Source: Dehalococcoidia bacterium (GTDB lineage Bacteria > Chloroflexota > Dehalococcoidia > Lucifugimonadales > UBA1123). From it: DNA of 64,000 nucleotides. The number at the start of each line of letters is the position of its first letter. Positions within the stretch are counted from its first letter, which is position 1. Made by a program: the position numbers and the translations under genes. The stretch is taken from NCBI GenBank assembly GCA_009838465.1, contig VXRN01000003.1:43996-107995 (forward strand). Direction: 5' to 3'. The notes under the pieces were generated by a model, which saw nothing but the letters and a program-made list of their open reading frames with translations, had not been told where the DNA came from and searched no databases. Shown here piece by piece: positions 7,673 to 16,961 of the stretch.

Positions 7673-8722
7673 ATGGCTACTCAAGTACAAGAAAAAACAG
7701 AAGGCATGACTGACGCCATTGCTCGAAAGCGCGTCTTCAGCGGCGTTCAGCCGAGCGGGGACCCGCAGCTTGGCAACTACATCGGTGCGTTCAAGCGGTG
7801 GGTCGAGAACCAGGACGCGAAGGAGAACTTCTTCTGCATCGTGGATCTCCACGCCATCACAGTAGAGGTGAGCCCGGATGACCTGCGACGACAGACGCGG
7901 GAGCTCGCCGCGATACTGTTCGCCTGCGGCATAGACCCCGACAAGAGCACGCTCTTCGTCCAGAGTCACGTGACGACCCACGCCGAGGGCTGCTGGATTC
8001 TCAATTGCGTTACGCCCGTAAGCTGGCTGGAACGTATGACGCAGTACAAGGACAAGTCAGTAGGGCAGGAGAGCGTTTCCACCGGCCTGTTGGACTACCC
8101 CGTTCTTATGGCCGGGGACATCCTCATGTACAGCGCGCACGAGGTCCCCGTGGGAGACGACCAGCGCCAGCACGTAGAATTGACTCGGGACATAGGGGGC
8201 AGGTTCAACCGGCTTTTCGGGGAGACGTTCGTGCTGCCCGAGGCGGTCATACCTGAGGTCGGCGGTCGCGTTATGGGACTGAACGATCCGAACGTCAAGA
8301 TGTCCAAGAGCTATTCCGATATCAGGGGTCACGCCGTGCGCCTTATGGACGAGCCTAAAGAGATCCAACGCTCGATTATGCGAGCCGTGACCGATTCGGG
8401 AAACGAGATAGCTTTCAGCGACGATCCCGAGAAGGCGGGGGTGAACAACCTGCTCGGCATATACAAGGTCATCACCGACAAGTCTGAGTCCGGCGTAGAG
8501 CACGACTTCGCCGACGCGCGCGGCTATGGCGACCTCAAGCGGCGTGTCGCCGAGGTCGTGATCGAAGAACTCAGGCCAATCAGGGAGCGATACTACGAGT
8601 TGATGGACGACGTTGCCGAGCTTGACAGGCTGCTCGCCATTGGCGCCGACCACGCCCGCAGCATATCAGAACCCAAACTCGACGAGATGAAGGAGAGGGT
8701 GGGATTCGTCCTGCCCGGTTAA
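7673..8722 (+). CDS. trpS: Tryptophan-tRNA ligase
   Basis: A 349-residue class I aminoacyl-tRNA synthetase. The HIGH-equivalent is PSGDPQLGNYIGA; Q at the first His position is within normal variation, since E. coli has T there. The KMSKS loop is VKMSKSYSD. GAGGG precedes ATG 7673. It is the first gene behind the Trp T-box, and trpE follows after 11 bases, so one uncharged-tRNA signal controls both charging and synthesis of tryptophan. Confidence 0.97.
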   Translation: MATQVQEKTEGMTDAIARKRVFSGVQPSGDPQLGNYIGAFKRWVENQDAKENFFCIVDLHAITVEVSPDDLRRQTRELAAILFACGIDPDKSTLFVQSHVTTHAEGCWILNCVTPVSWLERMTQYKDKSVGQESVSTGLLDYPVLMAGDILMYSAHEVPVGDDQRQHVELTRDIGGRFNRLFGETFVLPEAVIPEVGGRVMGLNDPNVKMSKSYSDIRGHAVRLMDEPKEIQRSIMRAVTDSGNEIAFSDDPEKAGVNNLLGIYKVITDKSESGVEHDFADARGYGDLKRRVAEVVIEELRPIRERYYELMDDVAELDRLLAIGADHARSISEPKLDEMKERVGFVLPG

Positions 8723-8733
8723 GGAGACGCGAA

Positions 8734-10182
8734 ATGTACTATCCATCATTGGAGCAGGTCGCGTCCTACGAGGGCGAGGCGAATCTGGTGCCTGTCTATC
8801 GTGAGATAAACGCCGACCTGGAGACGCCGGTGTCCGCGTATCTCAAGGTCGCCAACAAACCGTATTCGTACCTCCTGGAGAGCGTCGAGGGCGGCGAGCG
8901 CCTGGCTCGATACAGCTTCATCGGAACCGACCCCCAGAAGATCATCAAGACCGGAGCGGGAGAGGAACTTGGCTCGGTTGATCCTCTGATAGCAGTCGAG
9001 GAGATGCTTTCGGAGTACAAGTTGGCCGATGTTGACCATCTGGACAAGTTCAACGGCGGTGCGGTGGGCTACGTCGCCTACGACGCCGTTCGCTACTTCG
9101 AGGAGCTTCCTACGCCGGAGGTTGATCCACTGGGTCTGCCCGAGTCCATATTCATGCTTTCGACCACCTACCTGGTATTCGACCATCTGCGTCACAAGAT
9201 AAAGGTCGTAAGCCACGCCCACCTGAAGGGCGATACGAAAAGCGCCTATAAAGAGGCCGTGGGCAGGATTGAAGACGTAGTGCGCAGACTGAAGTCCTTC
9301 CCCAGCACACCGGAGCCGAACCTCGAAATGCAGACAGACGCGGATATTGAGTTCAACATGAGCCGCGAATACTACGAGGATATGGTGAATAAGACACGCG
9401 AGTACATCATCGCGGGTGACGTTATCCAGACTGTCGTCGCGCAGAGGATGTCTCGTCCCACGTCTGCACACCCGTTCCAGATTTACCGCTCGATCAGGAC
9501 GGTAAATCCGTCGCCCTATATGTACTATTTGGACATGGACGACTTCCAGATTGTGGGAACGTCTCCCGAACTCTTGGTACAGGTCGTTGACGGCGCGGTG
9601 GCGGTCCATCCGATTGCTGGCACCCGTAGGCGCGGGAGGGACGAAGCGGAAGACCTGGAGCTGGAAGAGGAACTGCGTACCGACGAGAAGGAGCGCGCCG
9701 AACACATCATGCTGCTCGATCTGGGCCGCAACGACGTAGGCCGGGTGTCCAAGCCTGGTACCGTCGAGGTGAGCCAGATTCTGGACATCGAGCGTTACTC
9801 GCACGTAATCCACCTGGTGTCACACGTGACCGGCGAACTCAGGGACGAATACACCAACTACGATGCGCTGAGGGCCTGCTTCCCCGCCGGAACCGTGTCG
9901 GGCGCGCCCAAGATTCGCGCTATGGAGATAATCGCCGAACTCGAACCCGACAGGCGCAGCGTCTATGCGGGAGCTGTCGGGTACTTCGACTTCTCAGGCA
10001 ATATGGACACTGCTATCGCAATCCGAACCCTCGTCCTCAAGGACGGGGTGGCGCACGTCCAGGCGGGTGGAGGGATCGTTTACGACTCGAACCCCGAGGA
10101 CGAGTACATGGAGACGATTCACAAGGCGTCCGCTGTGTTCAAGGCGATAGACGAGGCCGAGCAGGAAATAGACACGATATAG
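8734..10182 (+). CDS. trpE: Anthranilate synthase component I
   Basis: A 482-residue chorismate-binding enzyme making anthranilate with ammonia from TrpG. The N-terminal feedback-inhibition motif YLLESVEGGERLARYSFIG is intact, so allosteric inhibition by tryptophan is expected. The catalytic domain (about residues 200-475) shows GDVIQTVVAQR, AGTRRRG, LDLGRNDVGRV, FPAGTVSGAPK and QAGGGIVYDS. Length is typical for the bacterial TrpE. It lies between trpS and trpG in a close operon. Confidence 0.97.
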   Translation: MYYPSLEQVASYEGEANLVPVYREINADLETPVSAYLKVANKPYSYLLESVEGGERLARYSFIGTDPQKIIKTGAGEELGSVDPLIAVEEMLSEYKLADVDHLDKFNGGAVGYVAYDAVRYFEELPTPEVDPLGLPESIFMLSTTYLVFDHLRHKIKVVSHAHLKGDTKSAYKEAVGRIEDVVRRLKSFPSTPEPNLEMQTDADIEFNMSREYYEDMVNKTREYIIAGDVIQTVVAQRMSRPTSAHPFQIYRSIRTVNPSPYMYYLDMDDFQIVGTSPELLVQVVDGAVAVHPIAGTRRRGRDEAEDLELEEELRTDEKERAEHIMLLDLGRNDVGRVSKPGTVEVSQILDIERYSHVIHLVSHVTGELRDEYTNYDALRACFPAGTVSGAPKIRAMEIIAELEPDRRSVYAGAVGYFDFSGNMDTAIAIRTLVLKDGVAHVQAGGGIVYDSNPEDEYMETIHKASAVFKAIDEAEQEIDTI

Positions 10183-10200
10183 CCCGATGGGAGCGCGGCC

Positions 10201-10791
10201 ATGATTCTGCTTATAGACAACTACGACAGCTTCACTTACAACCTCTACCAGTACCTGTGTGAGCTTGGCGCCGAGGTCGAAGTCGCGCGCAACGACAAGA
10301 TAACCCTGGAAGAGATAGAGCGGATGTCGCCGGAGAAGATAGTCATATCCCCAGGCCCATGCACACCTGCCGAGGCCGGAATCTCCAACGACGTCCTGAG
10401 ACGATTCGGGCCTGAGCTGCCCACACTGGGAGTGTGCCTAGGCCACCAGTGCGTTGGATACGCCTTTGGAGGGACGGTCGGCGGCGCGGGAGAGATAATG
10501 CACGGCAAGATGTCCCTGATTCACCATACCGGCGAAGGCGTATTCAGCGGACTGCCCAACCCGTTCGAGGCAATTCGCTACCACTCCCTGGCGGTTTACA
10601 GGGACGACCTGCCCGACGAGTTGGAGGTCACCGCATGGACGGACAAAGGCCTGATTATGGGCGTCCGGCATAGGGAACACCCTATCGAAGGGATACAGTT
10701 CCACCCGGAGTCCATAATGACCGAGGTCGGCAAAGACCTGTTGAAGAATTTTCTGGACGCGCCAGTTTCGGCGACGCGGGGAGGTGAGTGA
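10201..10791 (+). CDS. trpG: Anthranilate synthase component II (glutamine amidotransferase)
   Basis: A 196-residue class I glutamine amidotransferase supplying ammonia to TrpE. The nucleophile is Cys in GVCLGHQ, and the His-Glu pair is in IQFHPESI. The oxyanion segment [11 protein letters not shown] is typical of TrpG/PabA. It may also serve PabB, if one exists elsewhere. Its stop overlaps the trpD start by 4 bases, indicating translational coupling. Confidence 0.96.
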   Translation: MILLIDNYDSFTYNLYQYLCELGAEVEVARNDKITLEEIERMSPEKIVISPGPCTPAEAGISNDVLRRFGPELPTLGVCLGHQCVGYAFGGTVGGAGEIMHGKMSLIHHTGEGVFSGLPNPFEAIRYHSLAVYRDDLPDELEVTAWTDKGLIMGVRHREHPIEGIQFHPESIMTEVGKDLLKNFLDAPVSATRGGE

Positions 10792-11804
10792 TGATACAAG
10801 ACGCGATACAGGCGGTGGTCGAAGGCCAGTCTTTGAGTTCGGACCAGGCCGCCGCCGCAATGGACGAGATAATGAGCGGAGAAGCGACGCCCGCACAGTT
10901 CGGCGCGCTCGTGACCGCGCTCAGAATGAAGGGCGAGACCGTTGACGAAATAGCTGGCATGGCGCGGTCCATGCGCGAGAGATCACTTCACGTTCCGGCG
11001 GCGGGAAAGCTTGTTGACACTGCTGGCACGGGTGGAGACAGTTCAGGCAGTTTCAACATATCCACCACCGCCGCCTTCGTAGTGGCGGGAGCGGGGGAGA
11101 AGGTCGCCAAGCATGGCAATCGCTCCATGTCCGGCTCGACGGGCTCTGCCGATGTTCTCGAAGCGCTCGGAGTCAAGATAGACCTGTCTCCCGAGTCTGT
11201 CGCCAGGTGCATTGACGAAGTGGGATTCGGCTTCATGTTCGCGCAGGGATTTCACCCGTCCATGAGATTCGCGGCGGGCCCCAGGCGCGAGATTGGCATC
11301 AGGACGGTGTTCAATATCCTCGGCCCGCTGACCAACCCCGCGAACGCCTCTCGTCAGCTTATCGGCGTGGCCGACCCGTCCATCGCCGAGCGCATGGCGC
11401 GGGTTCTCGGACAACTCGGCAGCGAGAAAGCGCTGGTCGTTCACGGCTCGGACGGGATGGACGAGATGACCATAACCGGCCCTTCCACCGTCTGGCAGCT
11501 TGAGAACGGCGAGGTTTCAAGCTACGAGTTCTCACCTGAAGAACTGGGTTTCTCGCTCTCCGACGCCGACTCCATCCGCGCCGACGGGCCGGATGACAGC
11601 GCCCGCATCGCGCGAGCAGTCCTGTCGGGCGAGCCCGGCCCGGCCCGGCTGGTTGTCCTGCTCAATGCCGCCGCCGCGCTCGTTGCCGCTGGCAGCGTGG
11701 ATACGCTGGCCGCTGCCATTCACGTCGCCGCAAGCTCGATTGACACCGGTGAAGCGATGAACAGGCTCAATGCGCTCGTCGAATTGAGCCAGGAATTGGA
11801 GTGA
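10788..11804 (+). CDS. trpD: Anthranilate phosphoribosyltransferase
   Basis: A 338-residue enzyme joining anthranilate to PRPP. The PRPP loop is [17 protein letters not shown] and the anthranilate-site segment [21 protein letters not shown]. The GPLTNPA motif is also present. ATG 10788 overlaps the trpG stop. The next gene, not a known trp gene, starts 6 bases downstream. Confidence 0.97.
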   Translation: MMIQDAIQAVVEGQSLSSDQAAAAMDEIMSGEATPAQFGALVTALRMKGETVDEIAGMARSMRERSLHVPAAGKLVDTAGTGGDSSGSFNISTTAAFVVAGAGEKVAKHGNRSMSGSTGSADVLEALGVKIDLSPESVARCIDEVGFGFMFAQGFHPSMRFAAGPRREIGIRTVFNILGPLTNPANASRQLIGVADPSIAERMARVLGQLGSEKALVVHGSDGMDEMTITGPSTVWQLENGEVSSYEFSPEELGFSLSDADSIRADGPDDSARIARAVLSGEPGPARLVVLLNAAAALVAAGSVDTLAAAIHVAASSIDTGEAMNRLNALVELSQELE

Positions 11805-11810
11805 GGGATC

Positions 11811-12398
11811 ATGGGGAGAGGTGTGGTATCTCTGCTGGATGAAGAACACTCCGCATTAGTGGAGAGCCTCTGGGCTGAACTCGAGAGTGAGTTAGGATTA
11901 CGAGATCTGTCTGGAAGGATTATTCCTCACCTCTCTTTTCATGTCGCCGACGCTTACGAACAACAACCTCTTCAGCGTGCGGCGGAAGCATTTGCCAGTC
12001 AACACAATAGTCTTCGCGTCAATACTGCGGGTCTGGGCATATTCACCGGACCGGCGCCCACTCTATACATGGCTGTCGAGCGATATCCGGCTCTTTCTAA
12101 CTTCCACGAAGAACTCTGGGCCGCTATCTCGGATACCTCGCAGAACCCGTCTCGATACTATTCTCCGGAGAACTGGTCCCCTCACATCTCACTTGCATCC
12201 TGGACATACATGAGCCCCGACCTTAGGAAGCGCTTCCCTGACATCGTGGCCTTTCTGCTTCACCGGCCCTTAGAATGGCAAATTGGCCTTGATAACCTGA
12301 CACTCTTGCGCAGCAGCGATGAGACCGGGGGAAGTCAGGAGACTGTGTTCACGGTTGCTCTGACAAAGGCTACGTCCCCACGGGTGGACACGTTATGA
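11811..12398 (+). CDS. 2H phosphoesterase / 2'-5' RNA ligase-like protein
   Basis: A 195-residue protein with two HxS motifs, PHLSFHV (near residue 45) and SPHISLAS (near 125), spaced as in the LigT/2H fold. These enzymes open or make 2'-3' or 2'-5' cyclic phosphate bonds in RNA or nucleotides. It sits inside the trp operon between trpD and trpC with 6-base and 4-base junctions, so it is surely co-transcribed. Why a 2H enzyme is coupled to tryptophan synthesis is not apparent. Confidence 0.78.
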   Translation: MGRGVVSLLDEEHSALVESLWAELESELGLRDLSGRIIPHLSFHVADAYEQQPLQRAAEAFASQHNSLRVNTAGLGIFTGPAPTLYMAVERYPALSNFHEELWAAISDTSQNPSRYYSPENWSPHISLASWTYMSPDLRKRFPDIVAFLLHRPLEWQIGLDNLTLLRSSDETGGSQETVFTVALTKATSPRVDTL

Positions 12399-13108
12399 AG
12401 CGTAACGTAAGCGCCGATGACGCACTTTACGGCGACAACGGAGTCCACACATCTCTCTGGGATGCTAAGGCCGTCCTGTTCGACTTCGACTTCACGCTTG
12501 CGGATTCGTCCGTTGGTATCATCGCCTGCATCAACTACGGACTCACCAAGCTCGGCCTGCCCGAAGCCCCTGATGACAAGATAATGAAGACCATCGGGCT
12601 TTATATTCCAGAGGCTCTGGTCGCGCTTGCGGGTGAGGAGTATTGTCCGAAAGGCCAGGAGTTCTTTGGGTACTTCACGGAGAAGGCGGACGAAGTTATG
12701 GCGGACGGGACGGACATCTTCCCGGCCGCTGAGACCGTCATTCCGACCCTGGCTGACTGTGGACTCAGTGTCGGAATCGTTTCCACCAAGTACAGATACC
12801 GCATCGAATCTATGATGGAAGACGCGGGTCTTCTAGGCTATTTGGATGTCATTATTGGCGGCGAGGACGTCACGCGCCACAAGCCGGCGCCCGATGGCCT
12901 GTTAATTGCCTCGGAAAAACTAGCTCTCGATGTCGAGGACTGCGTGTACGTCGGGGACAGCCACGTTGACGCAGGCGCGGCGCAGAGCGCGGGTATGCCT
13001 TTCGTCGCGGTTCTTTCCGGCACCACGACTGCGCGTACGTTTGAGAGCTACCCCAGCACGGCTGTCTTGCCGAGTATAGACAGTCTCGTGGCAAATGAAA
13101 TTTGGTAG
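12395..13108 (+). CDS. HAD-superfamily phosphatase, phosphoglycolate-phosphatase-like
   Basis: A 237-residue HAD hydrolase. Motif I is LFDFDFTLADS (nucleophile Asp and acid Asp), motif II STK, motif III the Lys of RHKPAPDG, and motif IV VGDSHVDAGAAQSAG. The alpha-helical cap of the PGP/Gph type lies at about residues 50-115. It overlaps the 2H gene by 4 bases and precedes trpC by 53 bases. The substrate is not deducible. Confidence 0.88.
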   Translation: MKRNVSADDALYGDNGVHTSLWDAKAVLFDFDFTLADSSVGIIACINYGLTKLGLPEAPDDKIMKTIGLYIPEALVALAGEEYCPKGQEFFGYFTEKADEVMADGTDIFPAAETVIPTLADCGLSVGIVSTKYRYRIESMMEDAGLLGYLDVIIGGEDVTRHKPAPDGLLIASEKLALDVEDCVYVGDSHVDAGAAQSAGMPFVAVLSGTTTARTFESYPSTAVLPSIDSLVANEIW

Positions 13109-13161
13109 AATGTCTGGAACGCGAAACTCTTCGAGTCATTGATTGAAGGTATCCCACGGAC

Positions 13162-13962
13162 ATGGTTGTCAGAACCGATTCCCCGGACATTCTGAAGAAG
13201 ATAGTCGAGGTCAAGAGCGAGGAGGTCGAACGCCTCAAGACCGAGGTCCCGCTCGACTCACTGCTCGCCAGAATCGAATGGCAGGCCGAGCCACTTGACT
13301 TTGCCGCCAGATTGAAGGGGTCCGAAGTAAAGATCATCGCAGAGGTCAAGAGGGCGTCCCCTTCCAGGGGTATCCTCAGGGAGAATCTCAACCCTGCCTG
13401 GCTCGCGACTCAGTATGTCAAGAACGGTGCCGCGGCCATATCCGTCCTAACCAATAAAGACCACTTTCAGGGTAGTTTGACAGACCTTGAAGCCGGCGGG
13501 GCTGTGGCCCACACCCACATGGTTCCCGTTCTTCGGAAAGAGTTCCTCTTCGACCCCTACCAGGTACATGAGGCGCGCGCCTATGGTGCGGACGCGATAC
13601 TGCTCATAGTGTCCATGCTGGACATCGGCGTCCTGTCAGCTCTGAAGGAACTCGCAGAGGGCTACGGTATGCAATGCCTGGTCGAAGTACACGACGAAGA
13701 CGAAATGGATGTCGCAATCGAGGTTGGCGCCGGAGTCATCGGAATCAACAACCGCGATCTGAGGACGTTCCACACTACACTCGACGTCACCGACAAGCTG
13801 GGCCATAGGGTGCCCGCCGAAAGTACTCTCGTGAGCGAAAGCGGTCTCAGGACGCGCGACGACATTGAGCGTGTCAGGCGGGCGGGCGCTTCCGCTGTGC
13901 TGATCGGCGACGCGCTTGTTTCCGCGCCGGACCCAGGTGCGAAGCTGAGGGAGCTGATATGA
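13162..13962 (+). CDS. trpC: Indole-3-glycerol-phosphate synthase
   Basis: A 266-residue TIM-barrel enzyme of the tryptophan pathway. The family segments IAEVKRASPSRG, LRKEFLFDPYQVHEARAYGADAILLI, GINNRDLRTF and VSESGLRTRDD carry the catalytic Lys and Glu residues. It overlaps trpF by 4 bases. No separate promoter was seen after the HAD gene. Confidence 0.97.
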   Translation: MVVRTDSPDILKKIVEVKSEEVERLKTEVPLDSLLARIEWQAEPLDFAARLKGSEVKIIAEVKRASPSRGILRENLNPAWLATQYVKNGAAAISVLTNKDHFQGSLTDLEAGGAVAHTHMVPVLRKEFLFDPYQVHEARAYGADAILLIVSMLDIGVLSALKELAEGYGMQCLVEVHDEDEMDVAIEVGAGVIGINNRDLRTFHTTLDVTDKLGHRVPAESTLVSESGLRTRDDIERVRRAGASAVLIGDALVSAPDPGAKLRELI

Positions 13963-14618
13963 CCCGTTTCAAGATCTGCGGACTGCGCGATGTCCCAAAT
14001 GCACTCGTCGCCGCCGACTCAGGAGCCGGATTTCTCGGGTTCAACTTCGTAGAGGGCGTCCGAAGACAGCTTCAGCCCGCAGAAGGCAGCCAGATCATCT
14101 ACGACTTCCGCATGGCGTTCGACGGAGATAGTATGCCTGGGATCGTCGGCCTGTTCGCCAACCAGGACGCCGACTTCATCAACGACATCATTCACCGGTG
14201 TGGCCTGGACTACGTCCAGCTCTGCGGAGACGAGCCTCCCGGTCTTTGGAGCGAACTGGCTGCTCCGGTTATGAGGCAGGTCAAGGTCAGGGAAGACCTT
14301 CCGAGGTCGGAAGCGGTCGCATTGGCGTCTCACCAAGTGGCTGAGGCGCTGGAAGCGGGACACCTGGCTCTCATGGACAAGCATAAGCCCGGTGCGCTTG
14401 GCGGGACTGGCATTACTTTCGATTGGGCGATTGCCCGGGAGGTGGCGCGGGACAAGCCTGTCCTCGTTGCGGGTGGACTTAATCCTGATAATGTCGCCAA
14501 AGCCATCAGCGTTGCCGCGCCCTGGGGAGTTGACGTTTCCAGTGGCGTGGAAACCGATGGTGTCAAAGACCCTGGGAAGATAAGGGCATTCGCCGATGCG
14601 GTTAGGGCCGCCGGATAG
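13959..14618 (+). CDS. trpF: Phosphoribosylanthranilate isomerase
   Basis: A 219-residue TIM barrel catalysing the Amadori rearrangement before TrpC. The start FKICGLRD contains the catalytic Cys. VQLCGDEPP and the phosphate-binding segments VLVAGGLNPDNV and GVDVSSGVE are all present. It is the last recognised trp gene here; trpB and trpA do not follow and must be elsewhere if the pathway is complete. Confidence 0.96.
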   Translation: MTRFKICGLRDVPNALVAADSGAGFLGFNFVEGVRRQLQPAEGSQIIYDFRMAFDGDSMPGIVGLFANQDADFINDIIHRCGLDYVQLCGDEPPGLWSELAAPVMRQVKVREDLPRSEAVALASHQVAEALEAGHLALMDKHKPGALGGTGITFDWAIAREVARDKPVLVAGGLNPDNVAKAISVAAPWGVDVSSGVETDGVKDPGKIRAFADAVRAAG

Positions 14619-14625
14619 CAGGCAA

Positions 14626-15114
14626 ATGTCCGGGCCGCTGGTACTGAAACCTCAAAGCGTGGAGATAGACGCGCCGCGTGAGCTTGTCTTCCAGATGCTG
14701 ACTTCCTTCCGCCGTGGACGCATCGCAGGAGACGATTCCGAGTCCTCCAGGCTGGTTTCGGAGCACGGAAACACGAAGATCGTTGAATTCAGGACCAAGG
14801 CCGGCCCATTCACTTACACTACCCTGGAAGAGGTAATGCTCTTTCCCCCGGAGAAGATTGCCTTCAGGCATCTCAAAGGCCCGCTTCACTTCTCCGAGGA
14901 AGAGTTTACATTCGAGGAAACGGCCGACGGACAGACCTTCATGACCCATTCCGGGAGTTTCATCTGGAATACATTCCCATTCTTCGGCTGGTTTGGAGGG
15001 GTCATTTACACCAGGCCGATGTATCACCGGGTAATCCGAAAGCATCTGGCCGTAGTCAAAGATGCGGCCGAGGCGAGAGCGGCCCGCAGCCACGTCTTCA
15101 GACGCCAGCAGTGA
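14626..15114 (+). CDS. SRPBCC-family (START/polyketide-cyclase fold) protein
   Basis: A 162-residue protein with the SRPBCC pattern: first strand VEIDAPRELVFQMLTSFRR, central strands FRTKAGPFTYTTLEEV and FRHLKGPLHF, and a long C-terminal helix near MYHRVIRKHLAVVKDAAEA. This fold binds hydrophobic ligands; no catalytic role can be assigned. ATG 14626 is preferred over 14596, which would overlap trpF. It lies 7 bases after trpF and is probably the last gene of the operon. Confidence 0.75.
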   Translation: MSGPLVLKPQSVEIDAPRELVFQMLTSFRRGRIAGDDSESSRLVSEHGNTKIVEFRTKAGPFTYTTLEEVMLFPPEKIAFRHLKGPLHFSEEEFTFEETADGQTFMTHSGSFIWNTFPFFGWFGGVIYTRPMYHRVIRKHLAVVKDAAEARAARSHVFRRQQ

Positions 15115-15207
15115 AAAGGCGCCGTAACTCAAGCTGGGTCAACTAGACTCAATTCGCTCGGTATGCTAACTTTATCTGCGGAATTCGCAAGTCAGAGGTA
15201 GGTTCGA

Positions 15208-16884
15208 ATGTACTCCCATGACGTACTCATCATAGGCGCCGGATTAGCCGGAATGAGAGCCGCTCTTTCCGCGCGTCAGAACGGCGCGGATGTGGCCGTC
15301 ATATCCAAGGTTCACCCGGTCCGAAGTCACTCCAACGCGGCGCAGGGTGGCATAAACGCCGCGCTCGAACACGCGGGCGACGACTGGCACGACCACGCCT
15401 ACGACACGGTCAAGGGCTCCGACTACCTCGGAGACCAGGACGCTATCGAGGTCATGTGCCGGGAGGCAGGCTCCGAAGTCATCCAGATGGAACACTACGG
15501 AGTGACCTTCAGCCGTGACGAGAATGGGCGTCTGGGTACACGCGCCTTTGGCGGACAGGGCAAGGCGCGCACCTTCTTCGTTGCCGACTTCACCGGGCAG
15601 GCTCTCCTGCACGTACTCTACGAGCAGATAATGCGCGCCGGAGTGCGGGTCTATGAGGAGTGGTTCGTCCTGGAAATCCTGGTCGAAGACGGGGAGTGTG
15701 CGGGCGCGGTCGTCATGGAGATTCGTTCGGGCGACATACACGTCATTCGCGCCAAGGCCGTAATCATGGCCGCGGGCGGTCTCGGACGCGTTTTCGAGCC
15801 GTCCACCAACGCCCTCATCTGCACGGGCGACGGCATGGGGCTGGCCTACCGCGTCGGCGCCCCCCTCATGGACATGGAGATGGTCCAGTACCACCCCACG
15901 ACGCTCAAAGGAAGCGGGGTCCTCATAACTGAGGGTGCGCGCGGCGAGGGAGCTCACCTGCTGAACTCCGAAGGCGACCGCTTCATGGAGCGGTACGCGC
16001 CCAACATGATGGAACTTGCCTCCCGCGACGTCGTTTCCAGGGCAGAGCAGACCGAGATAAACGAGGGCAGGGGAATTGACGGCAGTGTGCTGCTCGACCT
16101 CCGCCATCTCGGTGAGCCCCTGATTCGTGAACGCCTCACGCAGATTCTAGACATTGCGCGAGACTTCGCGAACGTCAACCTGCTCGAGGAGCCGGTGCCG
16201 ATACGCCCGGGTATGCACTACCAGATGGGCGGTGTAAAGACCGATGTGGACGGTCAGACACCCATTCCGGGTCTGTACGCCGCTGGCGAAGTCGCCTGCG
16301 TCAGTGTGCATGGCGGCAACAGGCTCGGCGCGAACTCGCTGCTCGATACTCTGGTGTTCGGAAGGCGTTCAGGCGAACACGCCGCGGAACTCGCCAAGTC
16401 GAAGTCGCACAAGGACCTGGACGACTCCGCTGCTGATGCTGAGAAGGCGCACGTCCAGCGTCTAATGGAAAATCCCAAGAGCGAGGATATGTTCGGTCAG
16501 ATTCGCGTTGACATGGGCACGACGATGAACGACCACCTCGCCGTCTATCGCAATCAGGCCGGCATGGAGTCCGCCCTAGACACGGTTCGACAACTGCGAG
16601 AGCGTTATCAGTCCGTCTATGTCCCCGACAAGGGCAAGACCTGGAACACCAACCTCGTCTTCACGCTGGAGCTAGGCTTCATGCTCGACTGCGCGGAGGC
16701 AATAACCCTGTCCGCAATCGAGCGCAAAGAGAGCAGGGGAGCGCACACACGCGAAGACTTCCCTGAGCGCGACGACGAGAACTGGCTGAGGCATATCCTG
16801 GTCAGGCAGACCGAGGACGGCCCCGCGCTGGACTACCAGTCCGTGGTCGTAACCCAGTGGGAGCCGCAGGTGCGGAGCTACTAG
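15208..16884 (+). CDS. sdhA: Succinate dehydrogenase / fumarate reductase flavoprotein subunit
   Basis: A 558-residue flavoprotein oxidising succinate or reducing fumarate. The N-terminal FAD motif is [17 protein letters not shown]. The covalent-FAD histidine region is [16 protein letters not shown], and the substrate-site segments are [19 protein letters not shown] and [16 protein letters not shown] precedes ATG 15208. It is followed by sdhB and an HdrB-like gene, so the complex is class-E-like with no classical cytochrome b anchor in the window. Confidence 0.96.
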   Translation: MYSHDVLIIGAGLAGMRAALSARQNGADVAVISKVHPVRSHSNAAQGGINAALEHAGDDWHDHAYDTVKGSDYLGDQDAIEVMCREAGSEVIQMEHYGVTFSRDENGRLGTRAFGGQGKARTFFVADFTGQALLHVLYEQIMRAGVRVYEEWFVLEILVEDGECAGAVVMEIRSGDIHVIRAKAVIMAAGGLGRVFEPSTNALICTGDGMGLAYRVGAPLMDMEMVQYHPTTLKGSGVLITEGARGEGAHLLNSEGDRFMERYAPNMMELASRDVVSRAEQTEINEGRGIDGSVLLDLRHLGEPLIRERLTQILDIARDFANVNLLEEPVPIRPGMHYQMGGVKTDVDGQTPIPGLYAAGEVACVSVHGGNRLGANSLLDTLVFGRRSGEHAAELAKSKSHKDLDDSAADAEKAHVQRLMENPKSEDMFGQIRVDMGTTMNDHLAVYRNQAGMESALDTVRQLRERYQSVYVPDKGKTWNTNLVFTLELGFMLDCAEAITLSAIERKESRGAHTREDFPERDDENWLRHILVRQTEDGPALDYQSVVVTQWEPQVRSY

Positions 16885-16923
16885 GCCGATTTGAGACTTC
16901 CAAACATTCCTACACTCACAGCC

Positions 16924-16948
16924 GTCATTCCCGTGAAGGCGGGATTCC
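16924..16948. repeat. Dispersed hairpin, family 2, between sdhA and sdhB
   Basis: GTCATTCCCGTGAAGGCGGG then ATTCC, a slightly degenerate copy of the element found at 22541, 29437 and 38858. It lies in the 77-base gap inside the sdh operon and could affect relative expression or mRNA processing. Confidence 0.75.
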
Positions 16949-16961
16949 AAGAGGAACCATA

